From Adiantum capillus-veneris (taxonomy: Eukaryota; Streptophyta; Polypodiopsida; Polypodiales; Pteridaceae): 64,000 nt of DNA. The stretch covers positions 112,592,477-112,656,476 of the forward strand of contig CM043949.1 of NCBI GenBank assembly GCA_014529385.2, in the 5' to 3' direction. The first letter of the stretch is position 1. Each line of letters begins with the position of its first letter. Below, piece by piece: positions 43,267 through 53,715 of the stretch. The position numbers and the translations under genes are program-made. Under the pieces are notes generated by a model that searched no databases, had not been told where the DNA came from, and worked only from the letters and a program-made list of their open reading frames with translations.

Positions 43267-43270
43267 AAAA

Positions 43271-43521
43271 TGTGCGCTCCTTGCCGCACTGTCGAAGCAA
43301 GGGACTTGCCAATACACCGTATGCGAGCCACAAACGGCTCCAAGCACACAACAAGCCTAAACTAGCAAGCTCAAGAAAACAAAGGGTGTGTCACTCACCG
43401 CTCTACGCTCGCCTTCGTGGTGGATTCCTCGCCGCGATGAAGAAGAAGCTGCAGTCGTGCCGCGCTCAACCGCTTCGCCGCCGTCGTGCCTTCGTAATGC
43501 TCGATCGCACACACACTCTCC

Positions 43522-43553
<32 letters not shown>

Positions 43554-43847
43554 AGGAGGTGAAGAAGAAGAAGATGGAGATGGAGCAAGAGCACTCTTCA
43601 ATTGCACAAATGAGAGAATGAGTAAAAATTAGGTTTAGTTGGCTTTTATAGGAGCTCACCCCATTCACACTTGGGCGCCCATGCTTAACCAACTAATCCC
43701 TTGAATGTCCAAGTTAAAGTGCGCCTCTCATCGACGATCACTCTACCTTTCCTTATTGGACCGACAAGCCCGGTACCTGACTCTACCAAATACATAATAT
43801 GCGTCCGTCGTAGGTGATAGGGTGTCCGTGTGCCGTGAGGGTTAACA
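43271..43847 (-). repeat. Element D 5' LTR (right)
   Basis: 577 bp, the same length as the left LTR. A TATA box TATAAAAG on the minus strand at 43643-43650 is well placed for the element's transcription. The five or so differences from the left LTR are all transitions. Confidence 0.95.
43643..43650 (-). promoter_or_regulatory. TATA box of element D 5' LTR
   Basis: TATAAAAG on the minus strand lies within the 5' LTR. Element E 3' LTR has the same box in the same context (61287-61294, after GAGCTCA). Confidence 0.6.
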
Positions 43848-44436
43848 CCAGATAGGCAAAAACACCCCATTCCATTGCAAAAGCAATTTTATGCTGATCG
43901 TTTGGGTCAACCAAAAGTTGATTGTATCCCAAAAATCCATCTAAAAAATTGTAAGCTTATTTAACTACAACTCGTTCTAAAATATGCTTAGTTATCGGAA
44001 AAGGAAAGTTATCTCTAATGGTAGGTGCATTCACTTTCTTGAGGTTGACACACACTCGCAATTTTCCATTTTTCTTGGGTACTACCACAATTGGAGACAC
44101 CCAATTTGTGTGTTCAATTTCATAAATGAATTTGGCTTCCTTTAGTTTTTCAATCTCTTCTTTGATCTTTTTGGCAAATGTTTCATTGTATGTGTATGGC
44201 CTTTGTCTACTTGGTTTTGCAACATCTCTCATGAGTATAGTATGTTGAAAGATTTCTTGATCAACACCCTTGAGATCCTTGTAAGACCAAGCAAAGATAT
44301 CTCGGTGTTCTTTCATTAACCTTAACAAAAGCTCTTCTTCTTCTTTTGTTAGGTCATTTGCAATGTAGGTAGGCCTAGACTCCTCTCTTGGTTCAGGCAG
44401 ATCTATCTTTTTTGCATTTTCAGGCCCTTCGTACGA
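43848..44436 (-). pseudogene. Element B RT N-terminal part
   Basis: Minus frame 43957-44328 reads FAWSYKDLKGVDQEIFQHTI, AKPSRQRPYTYNETFAKKIK and WVSPIVVVPKKNGKLRVCVN, the start of the reverse transcriptase. It continues to the element D target site (CCAGA, 43848), beyond which RT resumes at 35131. B keeps sense codons at two places where A has stops (7333 and 7372). Confidence 0.88.
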
Positions 44437-44442
44437 CTCACC

Positions 44443-45321
44443 CTATTTTCGTAGTTCCCTAACAAGTTGTTTGACTATGATTCTTCGATCTTGGAGAATA
44501 TATTTCTTGTAATGGGATGGAACACTCATTACATCTTTATCATCTTCTTCAGTGGTGTCCATTTCAGTTGTGTCTATCTCGTTTAGAGATTTTTCCAACT
44601 CTTGATACTTCTTTTTCCGCTCAACTCGTGTCATGCTTGACTCCTTGTCCTGTTTTTTTGGCTTTGCTTGAGTTTCCTTTCTCATTTTTTTCGACATTTT
44701 TGACATTTCAGGATTTTTGTTTAAAGGATATATGCCAGTGATTTTGTCTTTGACACAATCATGTGCATCTATCTGCATCAGGAATTGTATTCTACTGGAG
44801 ACTGATGGCGTAGGTCTAGATTTCAAATTTCTGGTGTCTCTTTTTCGTCTATACCATTTTTATCTTCTCGGTTTTTGGTTAGGAAAGTCAAAAAACTTTT
44901 CCTCCCCTCCTTTCATGAGTAGCTTAGCTCTCATATGTTCTTTTTTCAACCCCGAATCTTCTGAGGTAGCTGAGTATTATTCTAACTCATCTGTTGCATC
45001 ATAGTAGAGGTCTGCGAAAACTTGTTGAGCTTTCATCAAGTCCTTGGGTTCGTAAATTTCAACGTGGAGGGTTGAGATCATTTGGATGGGAATTATGTCA
45101 TAGCCGTCCTCATTGCAAAATTGAGTAGACATAGATGTATTCACACATACATCCATTGTTGCTAAGATTTGAGTCCACTCAAATGGCTCAAACAAATGCT
45201 CTGAAAAGGGTTCAGGTACATAGGCTTCATCCGTGCAATCTCTTTCTAAGATACATTCTTCTCGTTTTAAGCTCCCGTTTTTTGAAGCTCCGCACATCCA
45301 AATAGGAGTGTCTTTGTTCAA
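44443..45321 (-). pseudogene. Element B pol N-terminus and acidic region after protease
   Basis: Frames 44443-44826 and 44977-45321 correspond to element A 6240-7130. Shared text includes WMCGASKNGSLKREECILER (A: WMCGASHCGSLKREECVLER) and SHYKKYILQDRRII (A: SHYRKFTIQDRKII). No catalytic domain lies here. It is broken by a frameshift between the two pieces. Confidence 0.8.
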
Positions 45322-45740
45322 CTAACATGGAAGCTTAGTTTTAGTCAAAGAGACTGAATATAACTCTTGTATGGGTGTTTTTATGACATCTCTGTAAGTG
45401 TGATCTTTTAGATTAACCCTTGTTATCGATCCTACTTGCTTCAAGTACAGGTAATTGTTTCCCCAATCTTGGATGAGTTGTACTTGTCGCATGAAAGGTC
45501 TTCTCGATATGATTTCGTAATTGAGTTTCTTTCCAAAGTCTACTATGGCAAAAGTATGTTGATATTCAATCCTATAGGGATTAACTATCACTTTTTCAAG
45601 CAGTCCTAATGGTCTTTCAATGTGCCCATTAGCCAATGGCAATTTCATTCAAGTTTGTCTAATGGCTGGCTGTCCTCAGGATTCCTATACTGCTTTTGTG
45701 GCTATGGCTATGCCTACCCCACTATCCAGTATTGCCATTA
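45322..45740 (-). pseudogene. Element B protease
   Basis: The frame 45322-45648 covers the C-terminal part of a retropepsin (LANGHIERPLGLLEKVIV, then NYEIISRRPFMRQVQ). The active site IMAILDSGVGIAIATKA is readable just upstream (about 45690-45740) in the continuing frame. It thus keeps D-S-G. It aligns with element A 5810-6150. Confidence 0.82.
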
Positions 45741-45811
45741 TATCTTAATGGAAGGGTTGTGTTTACTTCTTCCCCTTCGTAGTATTCTCCGACTTTGTTC
45801 ATTGGAAGAGA

Positions 45812-48800
45812 TCAAATCTCTTTGTTGTCCATTTCGTGTTTCAATTTTTTCAAATTTGTTGCGATTAGCCCCATTATCCCCACCTTCTCTAGGGTTTTTT
45901 GTAGATCATTCCATAGATATGATCTGATTTTCAATAATTCTTCCAAAGTAAGAGTGCATTGGATGGGTGTAGACATGATTGAATGAATGTTGTCTACTTC
46001 TAGGGTCTGTTCCGTTCTTTTTACTTGAGTGGTCTTACACACTATAAATTCATATTTGTTATCTCCCAAGTAAGAGGGTAATGTTTTCAAGGTCAATGGT
46101 TTAGACATTCCTGAAGCTTCAGATTCACAATCCCCATACAAGGATTGTACATCCATGTCCATATCAGGAGGTAGGTTGTCTAACCAAACTTCTTCTATAG
46201 GAGCTGACTTTAGAGTTAGGCTCCCATCATTGATCTCTCTAAATTTTTCCCATAAGTGTCCTGGCCATTCTTCCTCTACGAATGGAATTTCATCTAAGGC
46301 ATCTTCGCTATCTGACACTATGAGTTCTGGATCTTTTGTTTCAAGGTGAGGTTCTACCACCACTTCGGATTTTTCTTTATTGGCTCTTTCCACCGCAAGC
46401 TCTTCAAATTTTGTCATACTTTCAAGCTTGGGTTTTTGTTTTTTTAGCATTTCTTGCGTGATTCTTACCAATTTTTGATAAGCTTCAAGCTTAGCTGCTT
46501 CCATGTATGGAGAAGGAAAGTTTTTCCATTTGTTTTCCATGTTTTGGCCTGCTTCAAGTCCTGCTTGGTAGGCTTCCAAGGCTACAATAGGCTCAAAAAT
46601 TTGTCAACCAAAATTGATCGTCCAGATTTCACGGTAGTTTCCTTGATTTTGCTTCTAGTTTATTTAACCTTAACCTGGAATAACTTCTTTGCTTTCTCCT
46701 CAATCTCAGCTTGTTGTTTCTGTTTTCTCATCTCATACCTTTTGCTTCCGCTTCTTTTGGTCTTTTGAGAGGAAATTTTTGTATTCTTTAAATCATCAGA
46801 GGAGTTATGTTTCTTTTTCTTAGCTTGGGCTCTGTTGATTACCTTGATTGGAACAATCGGTTCACTCTCGGATGAGCTACTAGGTATCACATGGACTACG
46901 TTCACTACTGTTTTACCCTTATTTAAAAGATTTTTAGGACAATCTTCCGGGAAGTGTCCTCCCTTTTTGCAACATTGTATGCAATAAGCTTCAACTGGCT
47001 TGAGGTTTTTGTCAGGCTCTGGACATTCATTTTTCCAATGATCATCTGCACCACAGTTATGACAATTTCCCGTTCTTGGCTTAATCATGGGTCTTACCAT
47101 AGGAGTTATGATACCTTGATTAGCTACATAATACATTGGTGCAAGCTCTGGTGGAGCATAAGTCACTAGTTATTCCATTGGTGGTGGATGTGAATTATGC
47201 CAATCTCCTTCTCCCATGACTGTAGATGGACTAGGCTCAGCATAGGGTGTAACAGGCACTAGTGCTTGTTTATCTATGACTCCCTCCGGATGCATGTACT
47301 TTACAAGCACTGCATTATGTCTGGGATATGGAGTTTGTTGACCCAACACGGGTTGAGGTCTTTCCATACCCATCGGTGGTCTTTGAGTTGGGGCCATGTT
47401 AGGCTGATACCTATACATGGGTTGTCCTTTTGGCCTCATAGGCATGTACTGAACATTCCCATCATACTTTGGTCGATAATAGCACTCATTGGTCTCATGG
47501 TTAGTCCATTTACCCTCAATTGCACACCATTTTTGCGGCCTAATTGGTTGTCCTTGTTGAGCTATCCCTTGTCTTGGTCCTATCATAGGTGCCTTTTGCA
47601 TGTTATTCATCATGTCATTCATCCTTTTGAGCATGTCTTCTATGGCTGAAAGTGGTGCTACAGTAGCCGTTCCCACTTGAGCTAGTTTGGTGGATGCTGT
47701 TTTCTCACTTCAGTTATCCTTAGGGACATCTTCTTCATTGAAAATATCACAATTGTCTCCTAAGTTAATAACATCTGACACACACTCTTCTAGGGTTGTA
47801 TGCTTCTTGCTATACAATATAGCATGAAGTTTTTTATTTCGCAGTCCCTTTAGAAACAATGATACTAGTCGTTATTATGCCGATATCTCTAGCTTTGGGC
47901 ATCTGGCTATGTATTACTTCATTTGAGTTGCATAATCCCTAACAGACTCACCTTGTTTCTATTAGATTTGAGCTAAAATATTGTGTTTGATCCCTATTTC
48001 AGAACAAGCAGCTACAAATCCTTGAGCTAATGTGTTCAATTCTATGATTGACCTTGATGGAATGTTTTGGAACTATGTGAGTGCTTTTCCTTCTAATGTC
48101 ATTGCAAACCCCTCGAATTGAGTATGAAAATCAAATATGCGTTCTGCTCTTAGCACTTGCTTAAAGCTTGCTAAGTGGTCATATGGATCCCTAAATCCAC
48201 TGTATTTTCTAACCCATTTTTGAAAATCAGTTGGTCTGACACGTCTATTTGGTTCAGCTAACCGATCTCCTAGTAGTTGGTCCTGTTCCGAGTCCTTCAA
48301 ACCAGTCTGTTGGAAATAGTGACTCGCGTAGCCCTGGACTGGCTTTAGTGTCACCCGGTTTTCTTTGTGATGAGGTGGTTTCTGGTTTCTTAACATTACT
48401 CTTAAAAGATCTCTCACGGTGTTCATCTCTTGGAATAGTTTCTGGTCCTTGGTTCAATATCCAATCCCTTATGAAATATCCTTGATATTTGGTTTGTTCC
48501 ACCTTGTCACGAGTCATCATAACAAAGTTGTTGTTATAAAAATCCCTAAACAGGTAGGTTGGTAGGTCTACTGACCCCTTATCCTTGATCTTGAAGGTAT
48601 AGATGATCTTCATGGACGTTAGTTGTCCTGATTTGGCATGCGAAGTCCATAGAAGATCTTTGACGTTTCTATCCTCCCAGCAATAGACTCCGATCCTAGG
48701 ATTGTCTGTAAAAAACCGTTTCAAAGGCTACAAATCAACTTGATCGTATCCCTTGAATTCTAACATTGGTGGTCCTTCTTTTGCTGCCATATCTAGAATT

Positions 48801-49155
48801 ATGGTATTTACTTCTAGCCCCCATTTGTCTATCACGTCAGGGTTTTCGACTTGTAAATATCGAGTTTCATTTCTATCGATGTACATCTCTTCTTCGAACT
48901 CAATACCATGGTCATCAATGTGAATAGCATACTCTTCGTTAGGATCGAGGTAAACCTAAGCTCCATGGCGATTAGTCTTATAAAAAGAGATATATGCTTA
49001 CAGTGCACTGTCGTTCCGATTTTTGAGTGAGTCGAATAGGAAGACATTTCAGACGTTGAATCTGAAAAAGTGTCTGAGACTTCTTCAAGGATAGTGTCCA
49101 AGGGGTTGCCTTGATTCACTCTCTTTGGTGGATACTCTACTGGAGGTTTCTCCAA
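45812..49155 (-). pseudogene. Element B gag and pre-gag region
   Basis: Broken minus frames follow element A's order: acidic leader text (48832-49155), pre-gag (48254-48724), capsid (48073-48426; DPYDHLASFKQVLRAERIFDF, like A DHVEAFVRVIRAEEVLDF), proline-rich region (47170-47676), two zinc knuckles (46660-47166; CHNCGADDHWKNECP and CIQCCKKGGHFPEDC) and charged linkers (45812-46579). The gap 47680-48070 is capsid sequence without an open frame. The copy has many frameshifts. Confidence 0.82.
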
Positions 49156-51174
49156 ATATGCCTTGGTTTCCTAGTACACGACCAGATCTAAGGATCATAA
49201 AGAGTTGTGAAGCCCTGGATAGAGTACTTACCGTCGGATTGACTTGTTGTCAATTTTTTTGCAGTTGACTTGATTGCAACTTCAGTCAAGCTGTCGATTC
49301 CTTGTTTGCAACATGATTCTTATATCAATTTTTATCAAGTCAGCTATTCTTTCACATAGATTGTACAGTTTTTACTAACTATTGTGATTGGTCTATGTGT
49401 ATCACTTCAAATCGAGCTATGGAAGTCAGCAATTGGGACTTTCAGATTCAACTTTGGCAAAAAATCGAAGGATTAATCTGCAACCTAAAAACTGAGTGAA
49501 CATGTACCAATTTGGATTCTATTGAACCCAAAAATTTCCCAGTGACCTTGTATTATGTTGGTCTAACATTGTACAAGCTCAAAAGTCATAATTGGTGTCT
49601 CTGTGTAGCAGTAGTAAATAATCACGATTATTTACTTTTGTCAGTTTTTGCACTTTTTGGCTTGGTTTGCCAAGTGTACAACCTGTTAAGGTCCCTGGAC
49701 AAGTTTCACTAAGTTTGGACAAAATCTGTTCAAGTTTAGCTACTGTTTCGTGTCTGCAGACTCGGTTTTCAAGAATCTGGCTTAAGTCTTACTTTTGGGA
49801 TCCAAATTTTACCAAAATTGATTTGTATGGTCTACTTGATATGCTTGACCTTGTGGTATACTCAAATGTGCAAGATTGTCAATTTTTGAAGCAGATGTAA
49901 ATAATCACGATTATTTACTCTAGCTAATTTTTTCGTAAGTTTTTGTCCCAAACTTGACACAGATCTGTTAAGCACTTCAACTTAAGGTCTCTAGCCAAGT
50001 TTCATCAAGTTTGGACTATTTTTGGTCAAATGGTCATCAGTTTTCTTTTCGCAAAGACTGACTTTGCAAATTTGGTCACAATTTTCAATCCAATGATCCA
50101 AATCTTACCAAATTTGGTTTGTGTGCTTATTACAATATGGTAAAACTAGTGGTATGCTAACTTAGTAAAAAAGTTGAAAAATGGGGCAGATGTAAATAAT
50201 CACGATTATTTACTTCTGGTAACTTTTTGCATCTTTTTGGTCAAGTGAGCATGTATACATGTCTATCACATCAATATAAGCCTATGAATCAAGTTTCATT
50301 GAGTTTGGACAATTCTTTCCCCAATTTACATTCAAGTTCCCAAAAGTCAGTACAAACTTTAGTTTTTACCCAGTTTTTCGCCAGTTTGGTGATCCAAATC
50401 TTTTGCCTTTACAAAAGTTGTTTGTACACATGCAATGAGTCATTGGTATCAACCTTGGTCAAATTTGAGCTAAAAGTAAATAATTGTGATTATGTACTTT
50501 ATGCCCAAAAAATAAACATTTTTTTGCACTTTTTCAATGGACAGTCTTTTCAGGAGCTATTTTACGCCTATGAATCAAGTCAAAACTTAATTTGGCCTAA
50601 AATGTCAAGAAAAAGTAAATAATCTGAGTTTTTGCAAACTCTTGAAATTTTTACCTCTATGTGTCCTTGATCTTACCCATTGGTTCATACAACTTTTAAG
50701 CATACTCTTCAGTCGGATTGAGTGGTTTGGAGTCTTTTCGTGCTATTTCTAGCCGTAGACCTGAAATTTTGCAACTTCAAATAACAACTCACAATGATTA
50801 TTTCGGAGAGAGCAATGTTATGAAATCCACCTCGGATTCTACTTACCCTATCCCTAGGTTCTCACATAATGGGGTTGTGGAAAGTGTCCACAAACACTCG
50901 TTTTCTTAGTTTTTATGGTTTCTTGAGCATTGATCTTAAGACTTGTCTCTTTTATCAATCATTCTCAAAATCCTAATCTAGTTTTACAATTCTACAATCC
51001 TAAAGGCACTCAGCAAGTACAACTTACCTCCAAGCTACCTCTACACAGCAAAAGAGGACAATCTTAAGCTATGTGGTTTCTAAAAAGAAAGTTTTGATTC
51101 TAGGAGATCCTAGAGGAAGTTAAAGGATAACTTCATAAGACATTCGCGTTTTTTCCTAGTTTAGGTCTCTTCGA
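49156..51174 (-). other. Element B untranslated leader
   Basis: About 2 kb without a gene. It is filled from 49614 to 50626 with diverged tandem repeats that carry the B palindrome (listed separately). The remaining parts are A/T-rich with no recognised motif. Confidence 0.6.
49614..50626 (-). repeat. Leader palindrome array of element B, ~285-bp period
   Basis: The GTAAATAATCG palindrome occurs at 49614-49635, 49897-49918, 50192-50213 (each with one centre change) and 50476-50497 (more changes). A half-site starts at 50615. Distances between the four are 283, 295 and 284 bp. Units share CAAGTTTCA-AAGTTTGGAC and GATCCAAA-TTACCAAA-TTG blocks. Confidence 0.9.
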
Positions 51175-51192
51175 TCCCTGGCAGCGGCGCCA
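51175..51192 (-). other. Element B primer binding site (tRNA-Asp type)
   Basis: The minus strand reads TGGCGCCGCTGCCAGGGA, two bases from the 5' LTR end. Confidence 0.86.
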
Positions 51193-51194
51193 AA

Positions 51195-52109
51195 TGTGGA
51201 ACGGGTGTCTAACCTCACTCCTATCTTATTGCAGATTTAGCGAGAACCACGATTAAATCGTCAATCCATGGGACGAAGCTGACTCGACTAGTGCATAGAG
51301 GCTACAAGAGGTTTTCAATCTCTTAGAAAACAACAAACAACTCGCATCTAATTCAAGCTACACTCAAGTGACTAAAATCACCAAAAGCCAATCACTCATT
51401 GGCAAACAAATCACATCCGTTACAGCATCAAATGACATCCAAACGTAACGAAACTTCTAGGAAAAGTTTATAAGATCTAAGCACACATTATTATGGTCTC
51501 AAATCCCATTTTAAGTCAAGTGAAAAAATTGTGATTATTAACAGCAGTGGGTTTTTGACCTAGTCGTTTTCGGTCCAGAATGCATCTAAATGCTTAGCAA
51601 TGATGCCCCAATACCCTACCTATGCTTAGTTTCTGATTTTGAAGTGTAAATTTTTACTTATGATGAAATTAGGCCGTGGATTGGCGATGCCAAAAGCTAC
51701 AAAATATTGTGAAATGCTTACGTCAATGCGTAGAGCTCTTACCTGCAGTTGCAATGCAACAAACAGACTGCAACGTGACAACCGGGGAGAGAGTAGGAAG
51801 CGCGAGAAGGAGAGAAGTGAGCGCCGTTAGCTCATGCTATGTATTTTATTATCCAAAACATTAAAATTACTTATAAAAATTGGGTTTTATACCTTAGCCA
51901 AGGTTTTTGGTGGTCAAAACTAATCTGGGAGCTCTAACTAAAGATGGGTAAAGACAGGTTGATACAATCTAAAAGCTTGTAGCCCTGGCTCATCAATTAC
52001 AAGGTTTATCCGTAAAACAGGAGTTATAGTATTTCCAATTTATCAAAATAATAAGTGTTTTACAATGAGAGGTCCAAAAAATGGTATCCGAGTTAGCTTC
52101 CTGCTAACA
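51195..52109 (-). repeat. Element B 5' LTR (right)
   Basis: 915 bp, plus strand TGTGGAACGG to GCTAACA. TATAAAAC on the minus strand lies at 51884-51891. A degenerate palindrome lies at 51520-51542. It is complete, unlike the left copy. Confidence 0.92.
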
Positions 52110-52368
52110 ACTGATGTTGATGCAGAATAGGCTTTTAGTCCAGAGTGTACCTATAATCTTGTTGTCCATGATGCATGCATGCTAGTTGCTACAAATTCAC
52201 ATGTGTGGTCTTTTGACAGTGGTGCTACAAAGCACATTACCTCACATTGTGATTTGTTCACCTCTCTTGAGTTTGTCTCTCATGGAAATTCAGTCACTTG
52301 TGTCAACAATGCCTCTTATCCGATTCAACGAGTTGGAAAGATTGTGCTTACTCCTGCAAATGACAGTT
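52110..52368 (+). pseudogene. Ty1/copia remnant F, protease part
   Basis: The plus frame 52179-52368 reads SHVWSFDSGATKHITSHCDL, the D-S-G protease motif of Ty1/copia elements. It then runs to KIVLTPANDS, where element E is inserted. The left end is cut by the element B LTR at 52109. The continuation is at 61655. Confidence 0.88.
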
Positions 52369-52672
52369 TGTTAACCCTCAAGCACATTCTTATCACCTAC
52401 GACGGACACTGTATTATTTATTTGGTAGAGTCAGGTATCGGGCTTGTCGGTCCAATAGGAAAAGGGTAAGAGTGATCGCCGATGAGAGGCGCACTCTAAC
52501 TGGAACATTCAAGGGATTAGTTGGCTAAGCATGAGCGCCCAAGTGTGAATGCGGCGAGCTCATAAAAAAGTCAACTAAACCTAAAATTCACTCATTCTCT
52601 CATTTGTGCAATTGAAGAGTGCTCTTGCTCCATCTCCATCTTCATCTTCTTCATCTCCTTGTGTGTGTGTAT

Positions 52673-52734
<62 letters not shown>

Positions 52735-52971
52735 TCGAGCATTGCGACGACGGCACGGTGGCGGTGAAGCTGTTGAGCGCGGCATAGTGGTGGCTCCTTC
52801 TTCTTCGCGGCGAGGAATCCTCCACGACAGCAAGTGTAGAGCGGTGAGTGACACACCATCGCCATCTTTGAGCTTACTAGTTTAGGCTAGTTGCATGCTT
52901 GGAGCCATTTGTGGCTCGCATACAGTGTATCGGCAAGTTCCTTGCATTGACACGTGCGACATACACGCACA
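52369..52971 (+). repeat. Element E 5' LTR
   Basis: TGTTAACCCT to CACGCACA, 603 bp. The start matches element D's LTR. A long (GA)n run lies at 52677-52731; the 3' LTR has a shorter one at about 61406-61423. Confidence 0.92.
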
Positions 52972-52975
52972 TTTT

Positions 52976-52993
52976 TGGCGCTGATTCCGGGGA
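52976..52993 (+). other. Element E primer binding site, mutated tRNA-Asp type
   Basis: TGGCGCTGATTCCGGGGA lies four bases after the LTR. It matches the site of D except in its middle. Confidence 0.78.
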
Positions 52994-53715
52994 ATGCCAT
53001 ACACTAAGCTTGAATGGCACTCTCTGCTTCTTTTGTGGTGCAATTTCAATTGTAGGAAAGGTAGGAAAGGAAGGTGTGTGTGTGTTGAGAAGAAGGATTT
53101 TGTGTTGCTACTGTGTATTTCTTTGTTAATGAAGTTTTAAAAGGTTACCGTGTTTTCTCTGTGATAAGGTCTTAGTATTAAGGTTGTTAGTTCTATGTAA
53201 TGCAAAGTACAATAAGTAGGAAGTAGATATGTAAGAGCTAATGAAGTGTGTTAGTGTAGAACAGTAGGTGTATTAGTTGTAAGTAGGTGGGTAGAGTGTG
53301 TGTCTGCTCGCGCGCAGGCCGCGGCGACCTTATCCAAAAATAAATAAATAAATAAATAAATAAATTTTTTTAAATTTTGAAGGTAGGACCGGGATCGGGA
53401 ATATCTCCCAGACCCACGCCCAAGCTCACGCTCAGGCTCAGGCCTCAGTCGCCCTTTGAAATTACGTATTTTAGCTTCACACGTAGCTAAAAATCGACTT
53501 TTTTGAGGACCAACGGAGCTTCAGGTGACCGAACATTGTGCTGTAAAGCACACCGCGACCCTCTAAGTGATACGCTTGTTTTGAGCTATCACACACTTTA
53601 ATAAAAAAAACCGATCATTAAAAAACATAAAAAAACGATTGAAAGTGGACGCCTAAAAAAGTAAGCGGTTAACCTTCGAGGTTATACGCCGACGCTTGTA
53701 GGGTGCCAAAGGCAC
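52994..53715 (+). other. Element E leader
   Basis: No gene. It contains an (AAAT)n run at 53338-53366 and a pyrimidine-rich AGCTCAGGC stretch that corresponds to the hexamer repeat of element D. Confidence 0.6.

Larger units (their letters stand above)
35132..43847 (-). mobile_element. Element D: gag-only, non-autonomous LTR retrotransposon
   Basis: Two LTRs of equal length (577 bp) differ at about five positions, so insertion is recent. The 5-bp target duplication CCAGA is perfect (35127-35131 and 43848-43852) and lies within element B RT. The 7.5-kb interior has a tRNA-Asp-type primer site, long gag and gag-protease-like ORFs and a polypurine tract. It has no reverse transcriptase, RNase H or integrase, and no trace of their motifs. 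It must depend on enzymes from another element, perhaps an A/B relative with the same primer type. Confidence 0.93.
18886..52109 (-). mobile_element. Element B: Athila/Tat-like Ty3/gypsy element, multiply interrupted
   Basis: The right-hand (5') LTR at 51195-52109 and the left-hand LTR at 18886-19660 flank an element read on the minus strand. Its primer site, gag, protease, RT, RNase H, integrase, second protease-like domain, spacer palindromes and ORF3 relic follow the order of element A. It is interrupted by a MITE (24732-24949), element C (24965-33841) and element D (35132-43847). The left LTR lacks its first 115 bp, where element A now sits. Without insertions B is about 15 kb. Many frameshifts and stops make it older than A. 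Its right edge lies within Ty1/copia remnant F. Confidence 0.88.

Noticed and set aside
52581-52865. Minus-strand ORFs rich in SLSLSL repeats
   Set aside because: Translations of the (GA)n run in the element E LTR, seen in several frames at once.
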